Below the pieces are notes generated by a model. That model made no database searches and was not told where the DNA came from. It saw only the letters and a list, made by a program, of their open reading frames with translations. A stretch of 64,000 bases of DNA, from the NCBI GenBank assembly GCA_021521415.1, contig JAIQDT010009208.1, positions 1 through 64,000 of the forward strand, in the 5' to 3' direction. Below are positions 53,452 through 64,000 of this stretch, piece by piece (within the stretch, counting starts at the first letter, position 1; the number at the start of each line of letters is the position of its first letter). A program made the position numbers and the translations under genes. This DNA comes from Bidens hawaiensis. Its lineage: Eukaryota > Streptophyta > Magnoliopsida > Asterales > Asteraceae.

Positions 53452-56400
53452 ATGGCCGCTAACAATGCAAACACCTCTACCCATAACACCCGTAACCTAT
53501 CCTTAAGAACCATCCTTGAAAAGGATCGTCTAAACCATAATAACTTTATGGATTGGTATCGCAACTTGAGAATAGTTCTCAAACAAGAAGAGATATCATA
53601 TGTCTTAGACGATCCCATTCCCGATGAGCCTAACGTGGAAGATGAGGAGGCGTATAACAATTGGGTCAAGTACACCAAAGATTCGGTGCAAGCCTCTTGC
53701 CTCATGTTGGGGACTATGATTCCCGAAATCCAAAAGGATTTCGAGCATCATGGGGCATACGACATGATAACTCAATTGAAGGAAATGTTCCTTCAACAAG
53801 CTAGAGCGGAACGTTTCGAAACGGTTCGAGCGTTTCATGCATGTCGTATGGAGGAAACCCAAAGCGTCTCATCTTATGTCCTAAAAATGAAAAGCTACAT
53901 TGAAAAGCTTCGTAGGTTGAATTGTCCCGTATCTAATGAGTTGGCTACGGATTTGATCCTCAACTCTTTGACCAAAAGGTTTGAAACCTTTGTCATGAAT
54001 TATAACATGAATGGATGGGACAAAAGCATTGGTGAGCTTCACGCAATGCTAAGAACGGCCGAAGCGGGAATGGGTAAAAGGGTTTTACCCGTTCTAACAA
54101 TCAATGAAGGAAAAAGGGGACATAACTCCAACCCCAAAGCAAGTGTTGCTAAGGGCAAGGGCCACGTCCAAGGAAAGGGAAAGAGGAAAGCCATCACGCC
54201 CACCAAACCGAAGGAAAAGAAGCAAAAGGTTGCGGCGCAAGATCCATGCTTTGAGTGTGGAGAGATAGGTCATTGGAAAAGGAATTGTCCGACCTATCTC
54301 AATGCGTTAAAAGATAAGAGGGATGCGGGGCATACCTCAGGTATTATCTTTACTATACATATTGAACTAAATGTTATTTCTTCAAATACATGGGTACTTG
54401 ATACCGGATGTGGAACTCACATTTGCAATTTGTTGCAGGGGTTCAAAAGAAGTAAACAACTCAACAAAGGGGACATTAGTCTCTTTATGGGCAATGGAGC
54501 AAGAGTTGAAGTCCAAGCCCAAGGAGACTACTTGTTAAAGCTTCCAAGTGGTTTGGAAGTAATTTTGAAGAATGTTTTGTATGCTCCTAAGTTAAGGAGA
54601 AACATTATTTCCGTGTCCCTTTTAAAACAATGTGGCTTTGATCTTAAATTTATAAATTGTGATATTCATGTTTTGATGAATGGCATGTTTTATTTTAAAG
54701 CTATACCCATGAATGGTATATATGAAATAGATCAAAGTGGTATGTCACATAGTAGTTCAATGTACAATGTCAACACCAAGAAACTCAAGAAGGACTTGGG
54801 TGATTCCTATCTTTGGCATTGTCGCCTTGGACATATAAGTAAGAATCGCATGCAAACTCTTCGCAAGAGTGGTATTCTAGAAACAAATGAGTATGATTCA
54901 TTTGATGTATGTGAATCTTGTTTACAAGGCAAAATGACAAAGCAACCCTTTAATAAAACTTTTGAAAGGTCAAAAGAATTATTGGGTATCATACATTCGG
55001 ATGTATGTGGTCCTTTTAGACCAATGACTAGGAATGGTGAAAGATACTTCATTACCTTTATTGACGATTATAGTCGATATGGTTATGTGTACTTAATGAA
55101 ACACAAAGATGAAGCTTTTGAAATGTTCAAAGACTTCAAAACTGAAGTAGAAAGACAACTCAAGACCACAATCAAAGTACTTCGTAGTGATAGAGGAGGT
55201 GAATACCTAAGTGGTGTTTTTCAAGATCATCTTAAGAGTTGTGGAATTATTTCACAACTTACTCCACCTGGAACACCACAACATAATGGTGTGTCTGAAA
55301 GGAGAAATCGTACCCTATTAGATATGGTTCGATCGATGATGGCTAGAAGCACTTTACCTCTATCATTTTGGGGCTATGCTTTACTTTCCGCTGTTCGCAT
55401 ATTGAATATGGCTCCAACCAAGAAAGTGGAGAAGACACCTTTTGAAGTATGGCATGGAAAGGCTCCATCGCTATCATTCTTAAGAGTTTGGGGTTGTGAA
55501 GCTTATGTAAAGCAATACACCCCAAACAAATTAGAAGTCCGATCCACTAAGTGTATCTTTATAGGTTATCCTAAAGATGATTTAGGATATTACTTTTACG
55601 ATCCTAGTGAGCAAAATGTTATTATTGCTCGAAAGGGTAAGTTCTTGGAAACTAAGTTCCTTGAGGAAGGAACTAATAGTAGAACAGTGAAATTTGATGA
55701 GGATCAAGAATCACAAGATGATACACAATTGGTTGATACTAGCACTCAACAAGAGGTTGTTGAAAGTGATCAAGTGGTTGATCAAAACACACAAAACGTT
55801 CGCAGATCTGGTAGAATTAGCAATCCACCTGAAAAATATGGATTTTTTGTAGAAGGTTGCTACGTGGTAGATTCGGATGAACCGACCACATACCGTGATG
55901 CAATGTCCAAGAATGATTGTGACAAATGGCTTGAAGCCATGAACGTTGAGATGCAATCCATGTATGACAACCAAGTTTAGGAATTGGTTGAACCACCACT
56001 CAACTCCAAAGCTGTTGGAAGTAAGTGGGTTTTCAAAAGGAAAACTGATATGCATGGAAACTTGGATACTTATAAAGCAAGACTTGTAGCTAAGGGTTTC
56101 ACTCAAACTCAAGGGGTTGATTATGATGAAACTTTTTCGCCTGTGGCAATGCTTAAGTCTATTAGGATATTATTTGCCATAGCTGCACATTATGATTATG
56201 AAATTTGGCAAATGGATGTCAAGACCGCTTTCCTAAATGGATATCTTGAGGAAGATGTCTATATGGTTCAGCCTGAAGGTTTTGTCGATCCAAAACATCC
56301 TAATAAAGTATGCAAGTTAAAGAAATCAATCTATGGATTGAAACAAGCATCTAGAACTTGGAATCATCGTTTTGATGAAGAAATCAAAAGTTTTGGATTC

Positions 56401-57462
56401 ATCAAGAACGCTGATGAGGCTTGTGTGTATAAGAAAGCTAGTGGGAGTATAATTACCTTCTTAGTATTGTATGTCGATGACATTCTACTATTTGGAAATG
56501 ACATTCCAACCATGGAAAGCGTTAAGGCTTGGCTTGGAAGTAGATTTTCCATCAAGGATCTTGGTGAAGCTGCCTATATTTTGGGAATAAAGATCTATAG
56601 GGATAGGTCAAGGCGCTTGATAGGTTTGAACCAAAGTACATACATTGATAAGATCTTGAAAAGGTTCAAGATGGAAAACTCCAAGAAAGGTTTTGTACCT
56701 ATTCAAAGAGGGACCATATTGAGTTCAGCTCAATGTCCAAGCTCAAAGGGTGAGCAAGAGACGATGAAACAAATCCCATATGCTTCTGCTATAGGATCCA
56801 TCATGTATGCGATGATATGTACTAGACCGGATGTGTCATGCGCTTTGAGCATGACAAGCAGATACCAACAGAATCCAGGAAACAGTCATTGGATGGCTGT
56901 TAAGAGCATATTGAAATACCTTAGGAGAACTAAGGATATGTTTCTGATATATGGATCTGGTGAGGAGGAACTCGCTATAAAAGGTTACACGGATGCGAGC
57001 TTCCAAACTGATCGAGATGATTCTCGATCACAGTCTGGGTATGTGTTCACACTTAATGGAGGAGCTGTCTCTTGGAAGAGCTCAAAACAGGAAGTGGTAG
57101 CATTGTCCACTACAGAATCAGAATACATCGCCGCTTCATTGGCAGCTCAGGAAGCTGCATGGTTGAAGAAATTCATTACTGATCTAGGGGTGGTCTCTTC
57201 CATTCAAGACCCTCTAGAAATCTTTTGTGACAACGAGGGTGCGATTGCACAAATCAAGGAACCTCGTTCGCACCAAAAGACTAGACACATAGAGCGGAGA
57301 TTCAACTACATAAGGGATGAAGTTGAAAAGGGAAAGATATGTATTCGCAAAGTTGGAACTGATCAAAATCTTGCGGATCCATTCACGAAGCTCCTAGAAA
57401 GACCGAAACATGAGCGTCATGCGAGTGGCTTAGGACTTCGATATTCTAGTAATTGGATTTGA
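53452..57462 (+). pseudogene. gag-pol polyprotein of Copia-B (one in-frame stop)
   Basis: One frame of 1336 codons interrupted only by TAG at codon 843 (55978-55980). ATG 53452 follows the leader. Gag: residues 1 to about 285 with zinc knuckle CFECGEIGHWKRNC (C266, C269, H274, C279). Protease: LDTGCGTHICN (D317). Pre-integrase HCRLGH from H456 and CESCLQGK. Integrase triad D517, D580, E616, exactly D,D35E. The GKGK-type domain has CIFIGYPKDDLGYYFYDP. RT starts around the stop (WLEAMNVEMQSMYDN before it, GSKWVFKRKTD after it) with YVDD from codon 1007. RNase H has YTDASFQTDRDDSRSQSGY and STTESEYIAAS, ending LADPFTKLL. Read-through or a recent nonsense change are both possible. The Copia lineage is not assigned. 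Confidence 0.93.
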
Positions 57463-58217
57463 TCTATTTTGTATTTACGTTTAAAAGACTTTTGTAATTT
57501 AACTCTTTTATATGATTATGGAATCTTGAGTTAAATTCTAATTTTGCATGTTTAATCCATGAATAAGTTATCTTATTCTAAAAGTCCGTAGTCGATCACA
57601 TTTGTGGGAACAAATATGAAGCAAGACTATTATGAACTAGGATTGGTGGATATTCATAAGGAATGAATATGGAGCATAGGTTTGCTGCCAAAGTTCATAG
57701 ATATTTGTGGGATACAAATATTGGACTGACCCGCTCTCAATATTACTACATGGAGTCGATTGACCTGATCATTAGTAATTTTGAGTAAAGGAGAATTTCA
57801 TATTATCCTTAGACCTGAGATGTATACTGGGTCTTGATTTTCACCGAGTATTACACTTTGACTCTCCCCTTCGCTATTCGTAAAAGATGGTACATAAGGA
57901 TGAGCTCAGGTGGAGTATGAAAGTGATAGTGAGAGGCGTATACAGTCAAGATGGAATTTGTTCCTCTTATGTGTTGAGAGTTTAGATGTCTAAGGCCTGA
58001 TAAAGTTGAATTGTAAAGAGAATGATCGCCTATGTCTCTTAGATCCAACATGACATCTAGTAACAAAGGGATATAATGATAAATTCACCTAAATCATATC
58101 AAGTAAGGGACTTGAAGGGATGATGTTATTGAATGGCACTTCGTCAAACACATTAGGGGTGGTGAACTGTTGTTAGGCGGTATTCACCACTTGCATTAAT
58201 TTTCTATGTATCTCGTG
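57463..58217 (+). other. Copia-B 3' untranslated region
   Basis: No ORF on the sense strand; a segment homologous to 61092-61312 (reverse) in Copia-D lies at its end. Confidence 0.8.
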
Positions 58218-58229
58218 CAAGTGGGAGAT
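58218..58229 (+). other. polypurine tract, Copia-B
   Basis: AAGTGGGAGAT just before the 3' LTR. Confidence 0.85.
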
Positions 58230-59120
58230 TGTTGGAATTACGTATGCCCGAGACACATACTTAAACTAATGTGGCTAACTGTGTTTGATCCAAGTCGGGT
58301 CATACCCAATAACAAGCTAGACAACACCAAATGTATTCTTTTAACGATTTGATCATTTAAATGAATACCGAACACTACGTGTTTAGAAAATTGGTTTTCT
58401 AAACAAACACACTTGAGGATTCAAATAAATTATTTGGATAATTTGTTTATATAAACTAATTATTTAATTGGTTAAATAATTAAATAGATGTATGCACATT
58501 TTATGAAAATGAGTTTTATAAAATGAATGGAGAAGTTTTAAATGTTAAAACACAAAACAAAAAAAAAAAAAAAAAAAAAAACAAAACCGGCCACCCATGT
58601 GGGGTGGTGGTTTTACCCAATCAATAACAAGATGCTCTATGTAACTTGTCTTGGGTTCCTTTTAATCCTCCATTCCCCATACATGCAAAGGGTCTTGTTC
58701 TTTGATATTTTTCAAGTGTTGTAACAAGCAAAAAACTCTCTCTCTTTCTCTCCAAAACCCACGGCTCACTTGGGCATCATTTGGGAGTTTTGTGAGCTAG
58801 TTCAAGTGTTCAAAATCCTAGCAACTAGTTGGTGTTGTTGCTCAAAGCTTGGGGTATACAAAGCTTGAGGGTTTCTCTTTGCAACCTTGCCATTTGAAGA
58901 CATCATCTTCTTCATCCATCTACATCTTCTTATAAGGTATAAGAAGGTACCATTTACATTTTGTAAGCATATTGTTCTTGTAATATTGATCCTTGTTCTT
59001 TGGGTTTTAGTTTTAACATAATGGTATGTTCATAACAAGTTTTAAAATCTAAGCTTCCGTTGCGTTTTCTAGTTAAATATGGTTAACTTGAACTTTGATA
59101 ATCTTGTATAAAACCCAACA
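58230..59120 (+). repeat. 3' LTR of Copia-B (891 bp)
   Basis: Same ends as the 5' LTR; almost identical to it. Confidence 0.97.
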
Positions 59121-59125
59121 TGTAA

Positions 59126-60243
59126 ATGTTCTTCATTTTCAGCTATAGATTTGCCTTTCGGCCTCCTTTTATCCTAATCCACAATCAAAGGCTTGGATGG
59201 ACCTATTTCCCTCACCACAGTTGGTTCATCGGGAAAGTTATCATTTTGATCAAATAAATCATTTAGTTCCTCATCCACCTATTTTTCAACCTCAGGCTCA
59301 TCCTTCTCCATCACCAATAAAGATTTAACATTTTCGAATTCACCATATAGAATATTCAGATCCTCCTCATCATTTACTCCTTCCTTTTCCTCCTCATCAA
59401 CAATCTTATCAGCATTTTCATTATCAATCATCTCTTCATCAACAGTTTCATCATCAACCACCTTCTCATACACAATCTCCTCAGTGTCATTATTTTCTTC
59501 ACTATTATAGTCTTGCTCAACATCATCAGACTCATCTACCTCATATCCATCCTCCTCATAATACTCATTCTCCTCCTCTTTATCATCACTACTACTTCCA
59601 TACTCATCACCCATTGTTTTAAGAGCATCCACAACAGTCCTAATGGCAGCAGGTGCATTCACCCCTGTTTTGGTACAACGGAGGTATTCTCAACCTCAGA
59701 AACAAGGGTTTGAATCATTTGAAGAGCCTGCTCCAGCTGTAGTTCCACCTCATCATTTTTATTTTTCAACACTTTATGCTCCTTCTTTAATTCATTGTTT
59801 TGAGCTTTCAAATCAACATTTTCAGCTATTAGATCAAAATTTTGGCTCAGTAAATGGTGGGAAGTGACAGTGAGATTTCGGTAGGGTAAGAGATTTTTTT
59901 TGAGTTTGACGTTGATAAATGGAAAGGATCAGGGACTTGAGTTTGTTGTGTTTCATGGGTTGGGCTTTCAGGTGTTTGTAAATGGCTTGAGGATTGGTAT
60001 GGTGTATCGAGCAGGATTATGAGATGGGCTAGTACATATTGGGGAATGTAAGGTTCAGGTATAGGTTGGTATGGGTTTTGAATTAAGGTTTGGTTTTGGG
60101 TTGGGGATTGGGCTTGACTTAAGGATTGTGTTTGGTTAAAGTATTGGTTTTGGGAATGGGTTTGTGATTGGATTTGGATTGGTGGTGATATTGGTGGGGA
60201 TGGAATATAAGGTTCATTTGCTTGGTAGTGGGGTGGTGAATAG
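59126..60243 (-). pseudogene. ORF3 of Sire-E, middle part (acidic and proline/glutamine-rich)
   Basis: The continuation of 48480-50750 on the far side of Copia-B. On the minus strand it reads first a Pro/Gln/Ser-rich stretch (SPPISPPIQIQSQTHSQNQ and similar, 60230-59900), then a Glu/Leu segment, then a strongly acidic block with SSSDDKEEENEYYEEDGYEV (59662-59279). This is the same order (Pro-rich, acidic, coiled coil) as in Sire-A ORF3. Upstream it is cut at 60243 by the LTR of Copia-D, so the globular N-terminal domain would lie beyond Copia-D, outside the window. The short N-terminal residues that read into 60284 belong to the LTR and are not part of ORF3. Confidence 0.65.
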
Positions 60244-61312
60244 TGTTGGGTTTTAAAAAGATTATCAAAGTCATATAAACCCATTTAGATGAAAAACGAA
60301 GCGGATTAAATTTTTTAAATCTTGTTAACATGATTAATATAAAATTTGATTTTATATAAAACCCAATGCCCGGATCCATATACTAAAATACATGCTATCA
60401 AAACAACCATATGGTGTTTAGCATACTACCTTCAAGATGCTAAGAAATATGAATGAGATGAAGATTGAGTGGCTAGTATTCAAAATAGAATATCCTCAAG
60501 CTTGTATACCCACAAGCCACCAACAAGACACCCTTGATTTGCTAGGATTTACTCATTTGAAGCTCCTCTTGTTACTTCCTATCTTGGCCGAAATTATTAA
60601 GAGGAAAAGTGAGAGTTTACTTATGTGTGAGAGGGAAATAATAGACACAACCAATGCACTCTCTTTGGAAAATGAGAATACTTGCATGTTATAGGGACAT
60701 GTGAGATAATAAAGGATGAGAGAGAAAAACTTTCCCTCCTAAAATTTAAACTCACTTGTTTTAGTTTATGTTATATTTGATACATGTCACAAAAATGTAA
60801 CATAACATAATGTAAGTAGCATGCTTCATGTTATTTAACAAATTTAAATAACATTATAAAATATCTTCTCTCAAAATATAAATTATCCTTATAATTTATT
60901 TATTACACAAGTGCAAATATTTAGAAACCATTTTCTAAATATCGTGAGTGTTGATATTTATTTGTTAGATCATATCTTATAATAAATATTGTGGTTGTTT
61001 GTCTAGCTTGTTATTAGGTATGACTCGACTTGGATCATAAAGTACTAGCCACATAAACTCTAATATGTGTCTTGGCAGACCGATTCCAACAATCTTCCAC
61101 TTGCACAAGATACATAGAAGATTGATGCAAATAGCAAATACCGCCTAACAACGATTTACTACCCCTAATACGTATGACTTAGTGCCATTCAATAACATCA
61201 TCCCCTTCAAGTCCCTCACTTGACAATGATTTAGGTTAATATATCATTTATCCTTTTGCCACAGATGTCATGTCAAATCAAGAGACACACAGTGATCATT
61301 CTCTGTTGATTT
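60244..61312 (-). mobile_element. Copia-D: minus-strand relative of Copia-B, 3' part
   Basis: 3' LTR 60244-61091, a purine tract (minus strand CAAGTGGAAGAT, 61103-61092) and about 220 bp of internal 3' sequence homologous to 58020-58229. It is interrupted at 61313 by Copia-C. The LTR ends (TGTTGGGTTTTAAAAAGATT at 60244; GATTCCAACA at 61091) align with the reverse complement of the Copia-B LTR but are diverged, so it is older. Inserted in Sire-E ORF3 (left flank AATAG). Confidence 0.82.
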
Positions 61313-62212
61313 TGTTGGAATTACGTATGCCCGAGACACATATTTATATTAATGTGGCTAACTGTGTTTAATCCAAGTCGGGTCATACCCAATAACAAGC
61401 TAGACAACACCAAATGTATTCTTTTAATGATTTGATCATTTAAACGAATACCGAACACTACGTGTTTAGAAAATTGGTTTTCTAAACAAACACACTTGAG
61501 GATTTAAATAAATTATCTGGATAATTTGTTTATATAAATTAATTATTTAATTGGTTAAATAATTACATAAATGTATGTGCATTTTATAAAAATGAGTTTT
61601 ATAAAATAAATGGAGATGGAGATGTTTTAATTGTTAAAACAAAACAAAAAAAAAAAAAATAAATAAATAAATAAATAACATCAAAACCGGCCACCCATGT
61701 GGGGTGGTGGTTTTACCCAATAAAATCCCTTGTCTCCATGTGATGAATTTATTATTTATCTCCACATCCAAGACATGCAAAAGTAATCTTTCATTTTGAA
61801 TTTTCAAGTGTGTTGAATCAAGTTACAATCTCTCTCTCTTTCTCTCTAAAACCCACGGCCAAAGTGGGCAGATTTTAGGGGTTTTGTTGAGCTTGTTCAA
61901 GTGTTCTAATCCTAGCAATTAATTGGTGTTGTTGCTACAAAGCTTGGGGTATACTAGCTTGAGGGTTTCTACCTTGCAACCTTGCCATTTCGAGTCATCA
62001 TCTTCTTCATTCACCTACATCTTCTTCTAAAGGTAGAAAAGGTATATTTACATTTGTGAGCATATTGTTCTTGTAATATTGATCCTTGTTCATTGGGTTT
62101 TGATTTTAACATAATGGTATGTTCATAACAAGATTTAAAATCTAAGCTTCCGTTGCGTTTTCTAGTTAAATGTGGTTAACTTGACTTTGATAAACTTGTA
62201 TAAAACCCAACA
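61313..62212 (+). repeat. 5' LTR of Copia-C (900 bp)
   Basis: TGTTGGAATTACG...ATAAAACCCAACA; diverged from Copia-B LTRs by substitutions and a small (AAAT)n expansion near 61655-61678. Confidence 0.95.
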
Positions 62213-62412
62213 ATGGCATCAAGAGCCGGTTACAAGGACTTATGCTACTTGCATGTTCATAGATTTCGGGTTTTTCATGGGTGAAAAAGGGGTCCGAAAT
62301 TTTGGTGGATTTTACCCCTCATGGTTTTGTAAGATCTTGACATGCATGCAAAGATCTTAGGAAACCATTACTAACATTTGGATGTTGAAAATATCAAAAT
62401 TGCAAAAATTTT

Positions 62413-62456
62413 GGGGGGGGGGGGTTGAGCCGTAGCCTTCTTTGGGGGGGGGGGGG
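62413..62456 (+). repeat. two G tracts (G12 and G13) in the Copia-C leader
   Basis: 62413-62424 and 62444-62456, separated by 19 nt. Copia-B has one G14 run here. Confidence 0.9.
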
Positions 62457-63447
62457 CTGCCCTTTTTTTTTGATGTATTTAGGCATTGGTTGCTTAGGTT
62501 GCATGCTTAGAACATTTGGTATGTTTGATTGTGTCATAACCGAAACCTAGACCTTGGATGTGTTGATTGTTGTTTGTGTATGTTGATTATGTTTATTATT
62601 CAATATGGTTGTAATAATTCATAATCTTAGGCTTGTGTAATTTATTTATTCATAAATTGGTTTGTAATAAATAGATTAGTTGCATTTCTTTTTTTTAGAA
62701 AAATATGTATTAGGATACATTTTGTAAAAATTGAAGATGCAAGAATTGGTGGATTTGGGCCTTGGACCGAAATTTTGGGCTCGTTGGGCCTCACCGGCCC
62801 ATCATGGGATTCAAGCCCATTAGGCCCATAAATTTCACTCTTGGGCCCAAGAAGACTTTTGGAAGTTTGGAGCCCATTTACAAGCCCAACAAGAACACAA
62901 CAACTTTGAAAGGATACTTGAAGCATTTGGATGCAAGATCAAGTGGGAGTCAACATTCCATCCTTGTGTCATGTTTTGTCCCTTAGGTGTGACTTATGAC
63001 CTATACTTGTTTCGGCTAACAAGTATGGTCAAACTTAGCGGTTCTCGGTTATGACTATATTTTGCATGTATGCTTGGTTGTTTGTTTTACTTTATGTAAT
63101 GTGTGGTTGATAGATATTAGGATATCCAAACCGTCACATAGGAACGACAACAAGCATAAAACGGGTTCTAATATATATTTGGTAATATCGCGTCAATTAG
63201 TTTAATTAAATGGATTTATTAAAACTAAGCGATTACTCACATATAATAAAATTGGTTTTATTATAACTAGAACCTTGAAAATTGGTTTTCAAAATCGCCA
63301 TATTACTAAATGCATGTTAGGATATGGCATAATGTTTTTCAAACTAGAATATTGGAAAACTTAAAAATCTTTTTTTCATAATTACCAAGGAAACAAGTCT
63401 AACACCATCCTTTTGTAAGACACTTAACGTATTAGGAAACTTTAAAT

Positions 63448-63759
63448 GGGATAAAGGTCACCTAACCATTTTAGAGCAAACTAATATACTTAAGGTAATA
63501 TTAACATATTTGTGGGATAAAGGTCACCTAACCACTTGTATGTTAATCTTACATGTTTTTACAAGTAGGACGACTTGAATTGGAAACCATGTGATAAAGG
63601 TCACCTAAGCATGGGGTCCAATGGTGTTGATGGGATAAACATGCCAACACGAAATAAGGATTTCGAATGGTCCCATACCTCTAGAAGTTGCAAAGGGTTG
63701 CAATCGTCAAGGTTGACTACCTTGTTAAATCAAATAACGGGATAAAGGTCACCTAACCG
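63448..63759 (+). repeat. four copies of the 21-nt leader motif in Copia-C
   Basis: Positions 63448, 63514, 63591 (GTGATA variant) and 63739, matching Copia-B in order, spacing and variant. Confidence 0.9.
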
Positions 63760-63876
63760 AAATTTGATTTATCGTTGGATTCTAGAATTTAATTATTATT
63801 TTAAAATTTGGAATAAAAGGGTATTAATAATTAAATTGTTTATAATACTAAATAAAACTTTGTTAAAATTTTGTAG

Positions 63877-64000
63877 ATGGCCGCTAACAATGCAAACACC
63901 TCTACCCATAACACCCGTAACCTATCCTTAAGAACCATCCTTGAAAAGGATCGTCTAAACCATAATAACTTTATGGATTGGTATCGCAACTTGAGAATAG
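63877..64000 (+). CDS. gag of Copia-C, N-terminus (cut by window edge)
   Basis: ATG at 63877. The first 41 codons are open (MAANNANTSTHNTRN..., then LSLRTILEKDRLNHNNFMDW) and are the same as the start of Copia-B gag at 53452. This is the N-terminal arm of a Copia capsid protein. Nothing can be said about the rest of the element, including whether the codon corresponding to the Copia-B stop is open. The leader upstream is the full-length type. Confidence 0.9.
   Translation, partial: MAANNANTSTHNTRNLSLRTILEKDRLNHNNFMDWYRNLRI

Larger units (their letters stand above)
50907..59120 (+). mobile_element. Copia-B: nearly intact young Ty1/Copia retrotransposon (8214 bp)
   Basis: LTRs 50907-51798 and 58230-59120, leader, one gag-pol frame, PPT 58218-58229. 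Target duplication TGTAA at 50902-50906 and 59121-59125. By eye the LTRs differ by one substitution (CATTCTCC versus CATTCCCC) plus the length of an A run, so the insertion is very recent. Inserted in ORF3 of Sire-E. The only coding lesion seen is one in-frame TAG. Confidence 0.97.
61313..64000 (+). mobile_element. Copia-C: second copy of the Copia-B family, 5' part, runs off the right edge
   Basis: 5' LTR 61313-62212, PBS variant, leader with G tracts, TGGGCY cluster and four 21-nt motifs, and the start of gag. Inserted in the internal region of Copia-D (left flank GATTT). Confidence 0.95.

Noticed and set aside
60437..60694. 85-codon open frame
   Set aside because: Lies wholly inside the Copia-D LTR and has no recognisable similarity.

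Overview
The window is plant nuclear DNA: a dense thicket of nested transposable elements with no recognisable host gene. The evidence is plant-type LTR retrotransposons with primer-binding sites for initiator-Met tRNA, a TNP2-type CACTA transposase with plant-like introns, and AT-rich microsatellites. The retroelement families, especially the proline-rich/acidic third ORF carried by the Sirevirus-like Copia element, resemble families I associate with Asteraceae. That placement comes from memory of protein families and is not proven here.

Left part (1-14445). A CACTA DNA transposon carries a decayed TNP2-type transposase gene (6302-9818), has subterminal repeats (12781-13385) and ends in the terminal motif TTGTTGTAGTG at 13397. 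A minus-strand Ty3/Gypsy element (Gypsy-1, 1-5456: gag, protease, start of RT, one long LTR) lies to its left, apparently inserted in it. The CACTA itself seems to sit inside a minus-strand Sirevirus-type LTR (LTR-H, 13398-14445).

Centre (14446-45357). Gypsy-F (14858-44436, TSD CAAAC) is a deleted chromovirus-like Ty3/Gypsy element inserted in the LTR of an older element G. Its integrase is split by a 21-kb Sirevirus-like Copia element, Sire-A (19813-41147). Sire-A contains a solo LTR of the Gypsy-1 family (26953-29538, TSD GTTAT) and a non-autonomous LTR element X (36725-39155, TSD ACTCT). Its 3' LTR holds a 445-bp foreign segment of organellar appearance. Downstream of pol, Sire-A has a 166-bp tandem repeat, a TATA box with a probable leader intron, and a large degenerate ORF3.

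Right part (45358-64000). A scrambled mosaic (45358-47588) is stitched from pieces of Sire-A and a Gypsy-F LTR, and it preserves the empty site of the solo LTR. It abuts a minus-strand Sirevirus remnant (Sire-E: LTR, PPT, ORF3). Sire-E is interrupted by Copia-B (50907-59120, TSD TGTAA), a very young, nearly intact Ty1/Copia element with a single in-frame stop, and by Copia-D, a minus-strand relative, which is in turn interrupted by Copia-C, a second plus-strand copy of the Copia-B family running off the right edge.

The genes act as parts of retroelements (gag capsid, protease, integrase, RT, RNase H) or as DNA transposase. Nearly all are pseudogenes; only Copia-B, and perhaps Copia-C beyond the edge, looks recent. 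The most unusual signals are non-coding: a 21-nt motif repeated four times in the Copia-B/C leader, a cluster of TGGGCY boxes in the same leader, palindrome arrays in element X, the internal ORF3 promoter region, and the stitched mosaic.
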